NCBI GenBank assembly: GCA_963921825.1
Contig: OY997593.1
Coordinates: 45,275,111-45,339,110, forward strand
DNA length: 64,000 bases
Source: Erodium maritimum
Lineage: Eukaryota > Streptophyta > Magnoliopsida > Geraniales > Geraniaceae
Direction of reading: 5' to 3'
Shown: one piece after another, positions 12,140 through 23,305 of the stretch
Layout: every line of letters starts with the position of its first letter
Numbering within the stretch: the first letter of the stretch is position 1
Notes under the pieces: generated by a model
Seen by the model: only the letters and a program-made list of their open reading frames with translations
Told to the model about the DNA's origin: nothing
Databases searched by the model: none
Translations under genes and position numbers: made by a program

Positions 12140-12700
12140 ATGTTGTGTCTTGGGTGGCCATGAGAGCCCGTATTTTACTGTTGTGTCTTGGGTGGCCATG
12201 AGTGCCCGTGGGGTTGTTGAACTCGTGTCTTTACTGTTGGCGTGTCTTGGGTGGCCATGAGTGCTCGTGGGGTTGTTGAACCCGTGTCTTTACTGTTGGC
12301 GTGTCTTGGGAGGCCATGAGTGCCCGTGGGGTAGTTGAACCCGTGTCTTTACTGTTGGTGTGTCTTGGGAGGCCGTGAGTGCCTGTGGGGTTGTTGAACC
12401 CGTGTCTTTACTGTTGGTGTGTCTTGAGTGGCCGTGAGTGCCCGTGGGGTTTTTGAGCCCGTGAGTTACTATTGGTGTGTCTTGGGTGGTCGTGAGTGCC
12501 CGTGGGGTTGTTGAGCCCGTGAGTTACTGTTGGTGTGTCTTGGGTGGCCATGAGTGCCCGTGGGATTGTTGAGCCCGGAGTTACTGTTGGTGTGTCTTGG
12601 GAGGCCGTGAGTGCCCGTGGGGTTGTTGAGTCCGTGTTTTACTGTTGGTGTCTTGGGTGGCCATGAGTGCCTGTGGAGTGTTGAACCTGTGTTGTTGCTG
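12140..12700. repeat. minisatellite of about 60 bp in S1, about 9 copies
   Basis: Units of the type TGTCTTGGGTGGCCATGAGT, then GCCCGTGGGGTTGTTGA, then CCCGTG with a TTTACTGTTGG tail recur with 55-62 bp spacing. The orthologous array in S2 (16390-16990) and a short one in S3 (43270-43430) show that the array is part of the LTR family. Confidence 0.85.
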
Positions 12701-12779
12701 TTTGTTGAACTTTGCTTGTGATTGTGATTGTGTTTGCCCGAGGTTAGTAACCCGACTGTGTGTCGGGAAGTGGTGTGGA

Positions 12780-12925
12780 ATTTGGCTGGCTTGCCCGAGT
12801 TCGAGTCTCGGTAAGTTGCGAGAGTTCTTTGGCTTGCCTGATCTGTGTTCGAGTCTCGGCAGGTTGCGAGCGTTCTTTGGCTAGCCTGACCGAGTTCGAG
12901 TCTCGGAAGGTTGTGAGCGTTTTTA
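12780..12925. repeat. tandem repeat of about 50 bp in S1, 3 copies
   Basis: Three units share GTTCGAGTCTCGG, then AGGTTGCGAGCGTT and CTTTGGCT. They end just before the unit-free part of the LTR. S2 has a different, hairpin-rich array in the matching region. Confidence 0.7.
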
Positions 12926-13655
12926 GGCGATGGAAAGGGCAGCTCCCCTTCCGACTAGCTATCGGAAAAGTAGCTCGGTTTATCGCCAACAGGTCGACCG
13001 CCTAGAGCCTGATAGGGATCGGCAAAGCGCGTGGGGCAAACTCGAGCCCAGCCGGTTAGAAACCGGCACTGAGCAGCTGACAGGAGTGCAATCCTTTGTG
13101 ATCTTGTTTGGCGTGCGATCCTTTGTGATCTTGGGTGTTGTGTGGTAGTCTATCGTGTCTTTGGAGGAGGTCGTCAATCGTTGTGTCGGGTTTACTTTAC
13201 GTGTCCGAGTGTTGAGTCGGTTGAGGAAAGTATCAGTGTGTGGGTGTCGGTCGGGTTACTTGAGTTTGGGGATAGTGATCCCCGGTGTTGAGTTGGTTGT
13301 TGGTGTTACCGGCATTGTCTGCTAATTATGCCGTAGTGAGTCTATTATCCGCGGTGGTGAGCGAACGCTCACCCCTAGCTGCTTTTCCTACAGGTACCGG
13401 TCGTAGGCTGGACTAGGTGAGCTTCCGAAGCTTGAAGAGCTAGGAGCGGGATTCTGAGTTTATTTTGAGTCTAGCGACGGATACCATGTTTTGTCCATTT
13501 GTTGGGACGTACCTTTAAGTTGTAAATGATTAAATGATTATTTTTCGATGAACAAAGGGCACTTTTAAAGTGATTTATGTAAAAGGTTTCAAATTGTTTT
13601 ATTATTTTAAAATGTTCGCGTCCCGAGTTCGATTTACTGAAATTGGGGCGTGACA

Positions 13656-14363
13656 AAATGTTTGTTAGAATCGCATGCTTAACTCTATATTCCTAGCATA
13701 TCACCTCACATGCAAAGATAAAATTGGTTTTTGATCATTGTGATGTGAGACCTTAGAACCGTCTTTGCATTGGATGTAGTTGACACGTTCAAAGGAAGAA
13801 TTACATTGGATATAATTGGAGGCATCATTACATCGATATGTAGTTGATGTAATCATCGCATCTAGTATGTGCCTAAAAGTTTTAAACACAACTGAACAAG
13901 TGAAATTCGGGTCATGTCGAATACCTCCCAAATTCTCAATAGCTCACTACTTCCCCGTCCTATGGGTGTCGTGTGCCTTAGCAAAGCATCCATGGGAAAG
14001 CGGATAGTAGGTTTAGACGACATATGTGGGGGTCGTGCGCCTTAGAGGAGAATGTGCATAGTGTCGGGCCATAATTGAAAATTAGTGGACCCGACTACGA
14101 TACTCAGCCAGGGTTGAGCTAGGGTATCAGATAGGGTAAGCCGTGTACGAATGTACATACCCTATATAAGAGCCACATTGGATGTGATTGGACGGGGTCC
14201 TACCTACATAACTCGATTAAGTGGTGAGGCTTCCTTCAGCTTGATCGAGTGAATCAAGGATCTTGGTTCTAGATTCTAAAGGTTTAGAATCTGGTTGGTG
14301 TTTAGACTTGATCTTCATAAAATTTATTCAGGTCACTGATTAATTTTTTTTCGTGGAGATCAA
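13656..14363 (+). other. leader of copia A, second part
   Basis: Non-coding and colinear with about 60216-60925 of copia C, including GGATGTAGTTGAC, CATGGGAAAGCGG and the segment just before gag (TTTATTCAGG). Together with 9376-10182 it is an unusually long leader for a copia element (about 1.5 kb in both copies). Confidence 0.75.
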
Positions 14364-14790
14364 ATGGAAAATACTTCAGCGAATAGTAGTAGTTTGTCGT
14401 TGAAACCCATTCTTGACGGGGTCAAGCGGAATGGGACAAACTACTTGGACTGGTACAGAGATTTGATGATAGTCATCAAATCTAAATACAAAGAATATGT
14501 CCTTGACAAGGCTTTCCTTGAGGACATATCAGAGTTACATGAAATGTCAGTAACTGTTGAGAAGAATATCAAGGATCGGGGATTCAAGGAAATTTTGATG
14601 ATCAATAATGGAACCAGTTTCAAGAAGGAAACTAGGTGGGGGCCCTGCGCACTAGTAGGTAAGATAAGACACCCAGTTACTCCTAACCCTCCGAGAATGT
14701 CTGTTTCTACTACTGAGAATGTTTGTTTCTACTAGCAACAGTCTGGTAATTGAAACTGGGATTACAGGATATTCACGGATAATCTAAAGA
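14364..14790 (+). pseudogene. gag part of copia A
   Basis: The frame opening at 14364 contains the copia gag N terminus: LDGVKRNGTNYLDWYRDL, then KEYVLDKA and SELHEMSVTVEKN. A trace of the zinc-knuckle region (ENVCFY) follows near 14715. The matching frame in copia C opens at 60926. The gag is broken and much shorter than in intact copia elements. Confidence 0.75.
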
Positions 14791-15390
14791 AGGGCGGTGA
14801 GGCCGCGTCTTCATCAGGTAGCCTCGATGATCTGAAGAAGAGCGGTAGGATTGTTCCTTCATCGAGTAGCCTGGATGTTATTAAGGAAGGGCGATGGGAT
14901 CGCGCCTTCATCGAGTATTAAGTTTATAGAGATGCATCTCTCCACTTCCAAAGATTCATGGTATTGGATACCGGGGCTGAATCTCACATATGCACTGACG
15001 TGCAGTAGCTGGAAACTGGTAGAAGCTTGAAAAGTGCGAAGTGGACCTTAGAGTTGTGGAAACTACTGTAGGATCCATAAGTCATGCTTTGTCGAGCAGC
15101 CTAGTTTTGTGCTATATAATGTATACTGCATAGCTACTTTTAAGTAGGAACAATATATCTGTATCCATGTTAGACAAGGAAGGATATAGTTTTGATTTTC
15201 AATATTCTATGCAATGATATGTTTTATGCTAGTGCTAACACTCTTGGAGGATTGTACACATTAGATATGGGTAACAATGTCTCAAGCTCTATTTATGACG
15301 TTAATACTACGAGGTCTAAATCTGACGATTTAAACCGAACTCTAACATGACATTGTCGTTTGAGCCACATAAACAAAAAAACGCATATCA
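14791..15390 (+). pseudogene. protease/pre-integrase region of copia A (remnant)
   Basis: The stretch aligns with 61290-61905 of copia C. It includes three GAAG-A-GGGC-type repeats near 14785-14925, a trace of the protease neighbourhood, and the pre-integrase segment (matching LWHCHLGRINKK in copia C) which S2 interrupts at 15390. Broken fossil. Confidence 0.6.
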
Positions 15391-16029
15391 TGTCACGCCC
15401 CAATTTCAGTAAACCGAAATCAGGACGTGAACTTTTAAAACAATAAAACATTTTGAAACCTTTTACATTAAACCACTTTAAAAACACCATTTGTTCAACA
15501 AAATAATATTTATAACTTAAAATACGTCCCAACAAGTGGACAAAAGTATGGTATCCGTCGCTAGACTCAAAATAAACCCAGAATCCCGCTCCTAGCTCTT
15601 CAAGCTTCAGAAGCTCACCTAGTCCAACCTGCGACCGGTACCTGTAGGAAAAGCAGCTAGGGGTGAGCGTTCACTCATCACCACGGATAACAGATTGACT
15701 ACGGCATACTTAGCAGACAATGCCGGTAACACCAACAACAAACTCAACACCGGGGATCACCATCCCCAACTCAAATACTCCGACTGACACACACCCACTG
15801 ACACCTTCCTCAACCGACTCAACACTCGGACACGTAAAATAGACCCGACACAATGATCGACGACCTCCTCCAAAGACACGACAGACAGCCACGCAACACC
15901 CAAGATCACAAAGGATCGCACACCAAACAAGATCACAAAGGATCGCACGCCAGCTGCTCAGTAACCCCATCTGTGTCTCTCGCGCTTTTACCGATCCCAG
16001 TCAGGTCAGGCGGTCGACTTGCCGCGCAA

Positions 16030-16330
16030 ACTTCTCCCGATCTCTATCGGGAGGCTAGTCCACAACCTCTCCCCTTCCCCTGACCTCTTTCGGGAAGCTA
16101 GCCACACCCGCGCAACCCACGAAACTTCTCCCGACACACAGCCGGGAAGCTAGCCCACAACCTCTCCGCTTCTCCCGATCCCAGTAGGGAGGCTAGCTAC
16201 ACCACCAACCTCACAATCCTTCCCCCGATCCCAGTCGGGGGGCTAGCCCACAACCTCTCCGCTTCCCCCGATCCTAGTCGGGAGGCTAGCCACACCACGC
16301 AACTTCCCCGACACAAAGTCGGGTTTCCAA
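16030..16330. repeat. array of short stem-loop units in S2, about 7 units
   Basis: Units of the form TCCCGAT-N(3-6)-ATCGGGA followed by GGCTAGCC recur every 35-60 bases. Each unit is a small inverted repeat with a 5-7 bp stem and a short loop. S1 keeps only one or two such palindromes near 12750 and 12955. Confidence 0.7.
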
Positions 16331-16389
16331 CCTCAGGTAACCACAATCACAATCACAAGCAAAGTTCAACAACAGCAACAACACAGGTT

Positions 16390-16990
16390 CAACAATCCAC
16401 AGGCACACATGGCCACCCAAGACACCAAAAGTAAAACACGGACTCAACAACCCCACGGGCACTCACGGCTTCCCAAGACACACCAACAGTAACTCACGGG
16501 CTCAACAACCCCACGGGCACTCATGGCCACCCAAGACACACCAACAATAACTCCCGGGCTCAACAACCCCACAGGCACTCTCGGCCTCCCAAGACACACC
16601 AACAGTAAAGACACGGGTTCAACAACCCCACAGGCACTCACGGCCTCCCAAGACACACCAACAGTAAAGACACGGGTTCAACAACCCCATAGGCACTCAC
16701 GGCTTCCAAAGACACGCCAACAGTGAAGACACGGGTTCAACAACTCCACAGGCAGTCACGGCCACCCAAGACACCAACCGTAAAACACGGGCTCTCATGG
16801 CCACCCAAGACACCAACAGTAAAACACGGCTCTCATGGCCACCCAAGACACAACAGTAAAGTACGGGCTCTCATGGCCACCCAAGACACAGCAGTAAAAC
16901 ACGGCTCTCATGGCCAGCCAAGACACAATAGTAAAGTACGGGCTCTCATGGCCACCCAAGACATAGCAGTAAAGTACGGGCTCTCATGGC
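16390..16990. repeat. minisatellite of about 60 bp in S2
   Basis: The inverse of the S1 array: CCACGGGCACTCA, then GGC-x-CCCAAGACAC, then ACCAACAGTAA. The right half (about 16760-16990) is made of shorter units of 33-38 bp, showing that the array has changed by unit loss. Confidence 0.85.
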
Positions 16991-18856
16991 CACCCAAGAC
17001 ACAAAATACACAATCAACCTCCGTCATAACCACTGCCTCCAACAGTCCTAATATCAACAGTTTCACAATCAACCTCCGGGCATGGTCATATGCCTCCAGT
17101 ACTCCTAATATCGATAAGTTCACAATCAACCTCCGGGCATGGTCATATGCCTCCAGTAATTCTAACATCGATAGGTTCTCTGCTCCTACGACACTACTAA
17201 GTGTCACATGCATTTCCAATCTTCGATAACCTACTTAACCCACGACACCCCAAGTGTCACATGCATTTCTAATATTCGATAACCTACTTAACCCACGACA
17301 CCCCAAGTGTCACATGCATTTCTACAGTTAACTTTCCCTAGTCAGGGCCGAGATCCGGCTACTTTTCCCTACCTCGTGCGTGTTCTCCAAAAGCTAACCA
17401 ACGAGCTCCGGCGTGATCTCAGTCACTCGCCTAGCTTCCCTTTCCCTCGGTCTGCAGCACGATCTAAAAGAATACAATTTTAAGGTACTTTTAAACTCGC
17501 AGGAATAAGCTGAAATTCAATAAACTTAACGCCCAAACGTAACCCCGAAAATGTAGATCACTCCCAAACTTCCCAATTACTCAACATTGTCGATAAAGGA
17601 CTCGGAAAAGCCCGATTCGCCCGACATGGCGAATCTGCCCGGGTTTTGGAAATGCCCTTCCGAGGCTCCGAAAATTCCCGTTTTCGTTTCTACGGTCTTA
17701 GAATAATTCAAGGGTTCCTAGGCACTCGACGGAATCAAATTCCGACCTCCGAGTCAATTAATTAACGTTTAAAGTTTCTAAACCCGATAATTACAACTTT
17801 CGCAATTTAATTCCAATTTTCGATTCGGTTGTGGATAAATGGTCCGGGGAACGTTCTAAACCACCCGAACACTAAACCCGATCACCCGAGCACGTGGGCC
17901 CCACCCGGACCAACTTGGCTGTGGGCCCTAGGGTTCAAATTGGGGCCCGGACACCATGGTGGTGGCTGGTCCCAGCTCCGGCCAGCCACCCCATGGCCGG
18001 CCGTCCACCACCCACGGTGGCCGGAGCTCCTCCCGAGCTTCCGGTCACCGGAAAACGTTCCCCTTCACCTCCAAACATCTCCAAAACGTCTCCAACAATT
18101 CCCCCAACCTAAACTAATAGTTTTACTCAAACCATAACTTTCAAAATCAAACAAATCGACGATCGGTTTAGTGATTACCGTAGAGTACGATGAGGAGAGT
18201 TCGATTCTTGCAACGTTGAGACGATCCAAGGGTGGGAAGCTCGTGAATAGTTGTCCAAACCCTAGCTTCTCTCTCTTTTCTCCCTTTTCTCTCTTCTCCT
18301 TCTCTCTCTAAAACTATCTCTCTTTTTCTTTTCTTTTTTTTCCTTTTTGATTTGATATGGCCGAACCCCCTTAAGGGGTGTCTTCTTTATTTTCCCCCCA
18401 AAACTAACACCACCACTTGTTTGACAAGTGGAAAGGTGGGTCCACACCGTTTGAAAATATCTACTAGATATTTTCCAATCAGATTCGCGAAAATCGGACG
18501 TTTCGGGCCCCGAACGGGCACTTTTTCCAATAAATTACGAAACTTGACAGGCTACAAGGAAACGGCTCAACTAAGACCGCTACGACGACGGCTAAGATTT
18601 TTGGACCCAAAACGGTTCTCGAATGGACCAAAACGTCGCTCAGTTGACTTTTCTAACGAAAAGTCAACATTTCCCAAATTGATCAGAAAGTTGCCCTGAG
18701 TCCCCCGGAACTCACTTTGGTCGATATCGGGGTCATCTTAAATCCGGTATGACCCTCGGGGTCAATTTTATGTTCAATTCAGTGTCAGTCTTAAAATTTT
18801 AAAATTTTCCTGTTTTTCGCAGGTTTGACTGGCGTTGACCGGGAGTGGTTATTACA

Positions 18857-19640
18857 TATCAACACTTCAGAAGTGTGGAATTTTAAAGTCCATTTGTATT
18901 TCATTCGATTGATAGGTGCAAGGCTTCTTTAATAGGCAAACTAACTAAAGCGCCCTTGGTCAGTCGCGGTGAAAGGGCGGGTGACATATTAGGGCTAATA
19001 CACCCGGGAGAGTGTGGTCTAATGAGTACGCCTGCCATGAGAGGTTTTAGCTACTTTATCATAATTACTAACGATTACAGTAGATATGATTATTTCTATT
19101 TAATGAGACATAATTTTTAAGATTTTGATAAATTCAAAGAGTTTGAGACTGAAGTAGAAAACCATCTCCAGAAAGGTATTAAGGAAGTTCGATCAGATCG
19201 AGGTGTAGAATACTTAACATTAGAGATTTTAGATCATTTGGTGGAGAGCGGGATCCTTTTAGAATGGAATCCTCCCGGGTAACCGCAATTGAACGGTGTA
19301 GCCGAACGGCGAAATTGGACATAATTAGACATGGTCCAATCCATGATCAGTTGGACTGATCTCGCAATCTCTTTTTGGGGTCATGCTCTAGAGACGACCG
19401 CATTCATTGTGAATCAGGCTCTAACGAAGGTTGTGAAAGGGACACTATTTGAGCAATAGTACGGGACGAAGCCCGTTTTGTCCTTCCTGAAGATTTGGAG
19501 TTGCGAGGCTTATGTGAAACATTTTGTTTCGACTAAGCTCGAACCAAGATTAGAGAAATGCACCTTCGTGAGTTGTCCCAAAAAAACAAGGTGATACTAC
19601 TTCTACAAACCTAGTAAGAACATAGTGTTCGTCACTCGGG
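18857..19640 (+). pseudogene. integrase part of copia A
   Basis: After S2 the copia integrase continues and aligns with about 61915-62700 of copia C. It includes the CKA-type zinc region, the segment around GFSYFITFTDDYSKYGY of copia C, and the region around LDHL-KENGILL. Several breaks are present. Confidence 0.7.
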
Positions 19641-21300
19641 TGGGGTCTTTATGGAAAAGGAGTTTGTTTCCAAAGATGTCAATAGGAGGAATGTACATCT
19701 TGAACAAATTTAGGATGGTACAGATCCATCTGAACCACTTGATAGTCCATTAGAAAGATAAGAGCCAGAGATGATCGTAGAGCAAGGACCAATTCTTGTA
19801 GCAATTCCGGAATGTCCAAGGAAAACTGGAAGGTCAATCGTCCACCTCCAATATATGGTTACTTTGTGTCTAGAGGTAACGGTGAGCTTATGGTGGATCA
19901 AGAGGATCCAACCACATTTCAAGTCACAATGGATGGACCCGACTCCGAATTATGGCTAAGAGCCATGAGGGAGGAAATGCAATACATGTAGGACAATCGT
20001 GTTTGGGAAATGGTTGATTCCATCGATGGTGTAAGGACCATCGGATGCAAATAAATATTCAAGGTGAAGATGGACATGGACAACAACCCTCAGACCTATA
20101 AAGCTCGACTGGTGGCGAAAGGTTATAGACAAATCCAAGGGATTGACAATGAGGAAACCTTCTCACCAGTGTCTATGGTCAAATCGATCCAGATTCTTCT
20201 TGCCACAGTTATGTATCATGATTACGAGATATGGCAAATGGATGTCAAAACCGCTTTCTTAAGGGAAGTTTAATGGAAGACGTTTATATGTGTCATCCGG
20301 AATGTTTTACTGATCTGAAGAATAAGGGAAAAATATGTAAGTTGTTGAAATCCATTTATGGATTGAAAATAGCTTCTCGGAGTTGGAAACTTCACTTTTA
20401 TGAAGCTATGACTGGATCTAGCTCTATCAAGAACGAGCATGAACCTTGAATTTATAAGAAGGCTAGTGAGAGCAAGATTACCTTTCTGGTGCTCATTGGA
20501 AACGATATCCCAACCTTGCACGAGACTAAAAGCTTGGTTGAGGAAGTGTTTCTCAGTAAAGGACTTAGGTGATGCTGCTTATATCTTAAATGTTAAGATA
20601 TATAGAGATCGAGCCAAGATGGTCTTGGGTATAAGTCAGAGCACCTATGTGAATAAGGCATTGAGTAGGTTCTCAATGGTCGATTAAAAGGAAGGACTCT
20701 TACCCGCTCGTCATGACATTTATCTCAACAAGACTCAATGTCCTATGACACCTGATGAGATGAAAAGGACTATATGAATCCCAAGCTCCAGGATGGGAGG
20801 GGGAAGGATCGATCATATGTGCCATGACATGTACAAGATAGGACGTCTTTTGTACCAGGGGAAAGATGATATTGAACTAGTTGCCAATGGATATATAGAT
20901 GCTAGTTTCCAAATAGACCCATATGACTTGAGAAGTTAGTCGGGACATGTGTTTATGCTGAATGGCGGTGCTTTCAGCTGGGAGAGGGTGAAAGTGAGAC
21001 ACCTTCCCTTACTCTACGACAAAGGCTGAGTACATAGGTGTTGTAGAGGCATCTAAGAAGGCTATATGGGTTTGAAAATTCACGGCAGGGTTGGGCGTAT
21101 TTAAAAACCCGTCCAACCTGGTGAATCTATTTTACGACAACACAAGGGCCATTGTGCAAGCTAAAGAGCCCAAATTTCATTAAAAAAATCCAGTCATGTA
21201 CTACGGCGTTACCACCTTATCAGATAAATATTGAACCGAGATGAAGTGAAGATCACCTATATTGCAACATATGATAAAATAGTCGATCCATTGACTAAGG
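19641..21300 (+). pseudogene. reverse transcriptase and RNase H part of copia A
   Basis: Recognisable copia RT segments are VAKGYRQIQGIDNEETFSPV and IWQMDVKTAFL near 20115-20265 and KLLKSIYGLK near 20340-20370. RNase H traces include the KAEYI region near 21020 and the LVNLFYDNTRA region near 21120. They are in the usual copia order after integrase, which separates this element from gypsy types. Broken, with many breaks. Confidence 0.75.
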
Positions 21301-21385
21301 CACTTTCACTGCCTAATCATGTGGGACATGTAGAGTCAAAAGGAATATATTGGAGTTTAGATTGAAACAAGGAAAAGTAGGAAAA

Positions 21386-23042
21386 TGTTAGTCTTAGTGT
21401 CGTTAGTTCAATCATAAATCTCGAAATGTATATATCATTGTTTTCAATAAAAGTAACGAGGAATTATATTACTTATGTGTTGGAGTAATATATCAAAGTG
21501 TGTTCTGATATATGTCCACCATGTGAAATAGAAGCATAGATCGAGAGGAATTACACTTGATGGGTCCCTAGTCAATAAAGCATTAGTAGCAGCGACTAGT
21601 ATGAAAGATGACTCTTTATGGCTCACGTTCTATTAGTCATTGGAATGAGATTCTGTAGTCTAATCATAGATATCATGTGGGACATGATATGGACGAACCG
21701 ACATGAATATGTTCCATAGATCAAGTCATGAACATATTCAATATCGTAGATTGTCATGTATCCTTAGACCAAGGAGTCTTTGTGGTTGTTATTAAGTAAA
21801 CAACTGAGTTTGACTTGAACCAACGTTGCTTGTGACAGGGTTTCCATTATGACCATGTATGGCTTGGGGACGGACTGCATGAGTGACACGGAAGACGGCT
21901 AAGGGGTTTAACCATCATACTACGGTATGTGAAAGATATCGGTTCTCGGCCGCTTGATCGAGACTGACTGAAAGAATAGCATGGTTATGCACATGATACT
22001 GGGTATCAAAGATTTAGTCGTCTCACATATCAAGTAACAGTGATTGAGAATACTAAGGATGACGGTTATATGTCTTATCTCAATCAGGGTATCTAGTGAC
22101 AAAATATAGTGACATAGACGTCAGAAAGGTTAGAATCGACAAGGATCGATTCGTTATGCAGTGTCAGACAATACTAAAGTCTCGTTAGTTTCCACTTATG
22201 TAGGATCAAGTAAAATTTGATTTTACGTTGATCTACCGACATGGATAAAACTAAGGGTCATGCCGGAGGATAAAACTCATTAACACACTGATGGAGAATG
22301 GTCAAGCGGGAAGTTGACACGGGACATGACCAAAACTGGGCTTTTGGTCATGTGCCCGTAAGTAATTAGGACTTTATGAATCGAGACAAGACTTGAAGTC
22401 CTGGGAAGGATCTCGTCGGATATTGTTGGACATATCCGGGATGGAAGGCATGGAGGCGATGAGCACGTCACGGGACCTCGTCAAGATGACCACGGGCCAT
22501 CACCTGCGAGGTCCATGGGCGACCCATGCCACCAAAGGCCCCAGGAACTAACTATTTAGTTCTTAACTAGATGGTTCTAACTAATTAGTTAGATTAGGTA
22601 GTTGGTGATTCAATCCAACTACCCACTACAAACTTTTAACTATTTTACACTATACTTGTCTTATTTACTATTAGTTTATTATGTTGATGGGATTAAATTG
22701 ACATAAGGGTCATCCTTTCAACATAAGAGATATAACATAAAAATAGGAAGAACAACTTCTCCTCCTCTCTCCCCATAATTTCGGCCAAGCTTCTCTTTTC
22801 CTCTATATTTATGTTCTTGAGTCCTTTAAGCTTAGAACTAAGTGGCTTCGATTCCTAGGAGGATATGTAGGCATCTTGGAGACTGAAGCCCGATCATTCC
22901 TTACCCATTGTTCTTGATTTGGTAAGAAATGGTGATTTCAGTTTTGTTTTTTGAATATAATCGTGGTAGTTATTTATGCCTGGTCTCGAGTTATTTTCTT
23001 CCGTTGTGATTGTATGTTCATACTCTACATCCAGACCCAACA
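21386..23042 (+). repeat. 3' LTR of copia A (1.66 kb)
   Basis: Starts TGTTAGTCTTAGTGTCG after a purine-rich stretch (AAGGAAAAGTAGGAAAA) and ends AGACCCAACA, matching the end of the copia C LTR at 59368. The CAACT duplication follows immediately. Confidence 0.88.
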
Positions 23043-23305
23043 CAACTTGACCTTTCTAGTAGCGTTGAATAAATTTCATTCTTGCTCTCGAAAAGGGTAC
23101 CCGAAATTTTCAGCTTTATGGGTTGTAACTTTCGGCCCCACATGTCCTTTACTTATAGGGATAGGTTTACTATAAACCAATTCCAATTAGAATATGAAAC
23201 CTAGCAAAAGAACGTGTCTTGGTTCCTTAATTCTAGTCAAACTAGACATTAATGTATTTTCTTTCTTCTAATTTTAATAAATAAAGAAAACACACACACA
23301 CATAT
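23043..23305 (-). repeat. LTR-b, piece 2 of 3
   Basis: Continues the alignment to LTR-a (about 6385-6650) from the point where piece 1 stops. It contains the GGTTCCTTAATTCTAGTCAA segment equivalent to the CCTTGACTTAGTCCAACTAG part of LTR-a. It ends in a CA microsatellite at the left border of the gypsy element. Confidence 0.55.

Larger units (their letters stand above)
10183..13655 (+). repeat. solo Ty3/gypsy-type LTR S1 (3.47 kb, duplication AAATG)
   Basis: Starts TGTAATAACCACTTCCGG and ends GGGGCGTGACA. AAATG stands at 10178-10182 and again at 13656-13660, a perfect 5-bp target duplication, and the flanks are contiguous copia leader when compared with copia C. There is no internal region, so this is a solo LTR. 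The same family occurs at 15391-18856 and 42491-43913. The ends resemble those of the gypsy LTR at 2659. It contains several tandem repeat arrays (about 11960-12920). Divergence from S2 is roughly 7 percent over the first 300 bases by eye. Confidence 0.9.
15391..18856 (-). repeat. solo Ty3/gypsy-type LTR S2 (3.47 kb, duplication TATCA)
   Basis: On the minus strand it starts TGTAATAACCACTCCCGG and ends GGGGCGTGACA. TATCA is found at 15386-15390 and 18857-18861, a perfect 5-bp duplication. Copia pre-integrase sequence continues across the two flanks, as comparison with 61890-61935 shows. It is the same family as S1 and lies in the opposite orientation, 1.7 kb away. There is no internal region. 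Its repeat arrays differ from those of S1 in unit type and number. Confidence 0.9.
8354..23042 (+). mobile_element. Ty1/copia fossil (copia A), flanked by CAACT duplication
   Basis: A complete but decayed Ty1/copia element. CAACT lies at 8349-8353 and 23043-23047, a perfect 5-bp target duplication. Parts in order: 5' LTR (incomplete), leader, gag, integrase, reverse transcriptase, RNase H, polypurine stretch near 21365-21385, and 3' LTR. Two solo gypsy LTRs, S1 and S2, were inserted later and add about 6.9 kb; without them the element is about 7.7 kb. The element is broken, with many breaks in its coding parts. The first 280 bases of the two LTRs differ at about one base in ten by eye, making copia A clearly older than the gypsy element at 23306. 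It belongs to the same family as copia C. Confidence 0.88.

Noticed and set aside
12780-12925. Three GTTCGAGTCTC words that look like tRNA B boxes
   Set aside because: No A box at a suitable distance, no tRNA or SINE fold and no poly(T) terminator. They are units of a tandem array.
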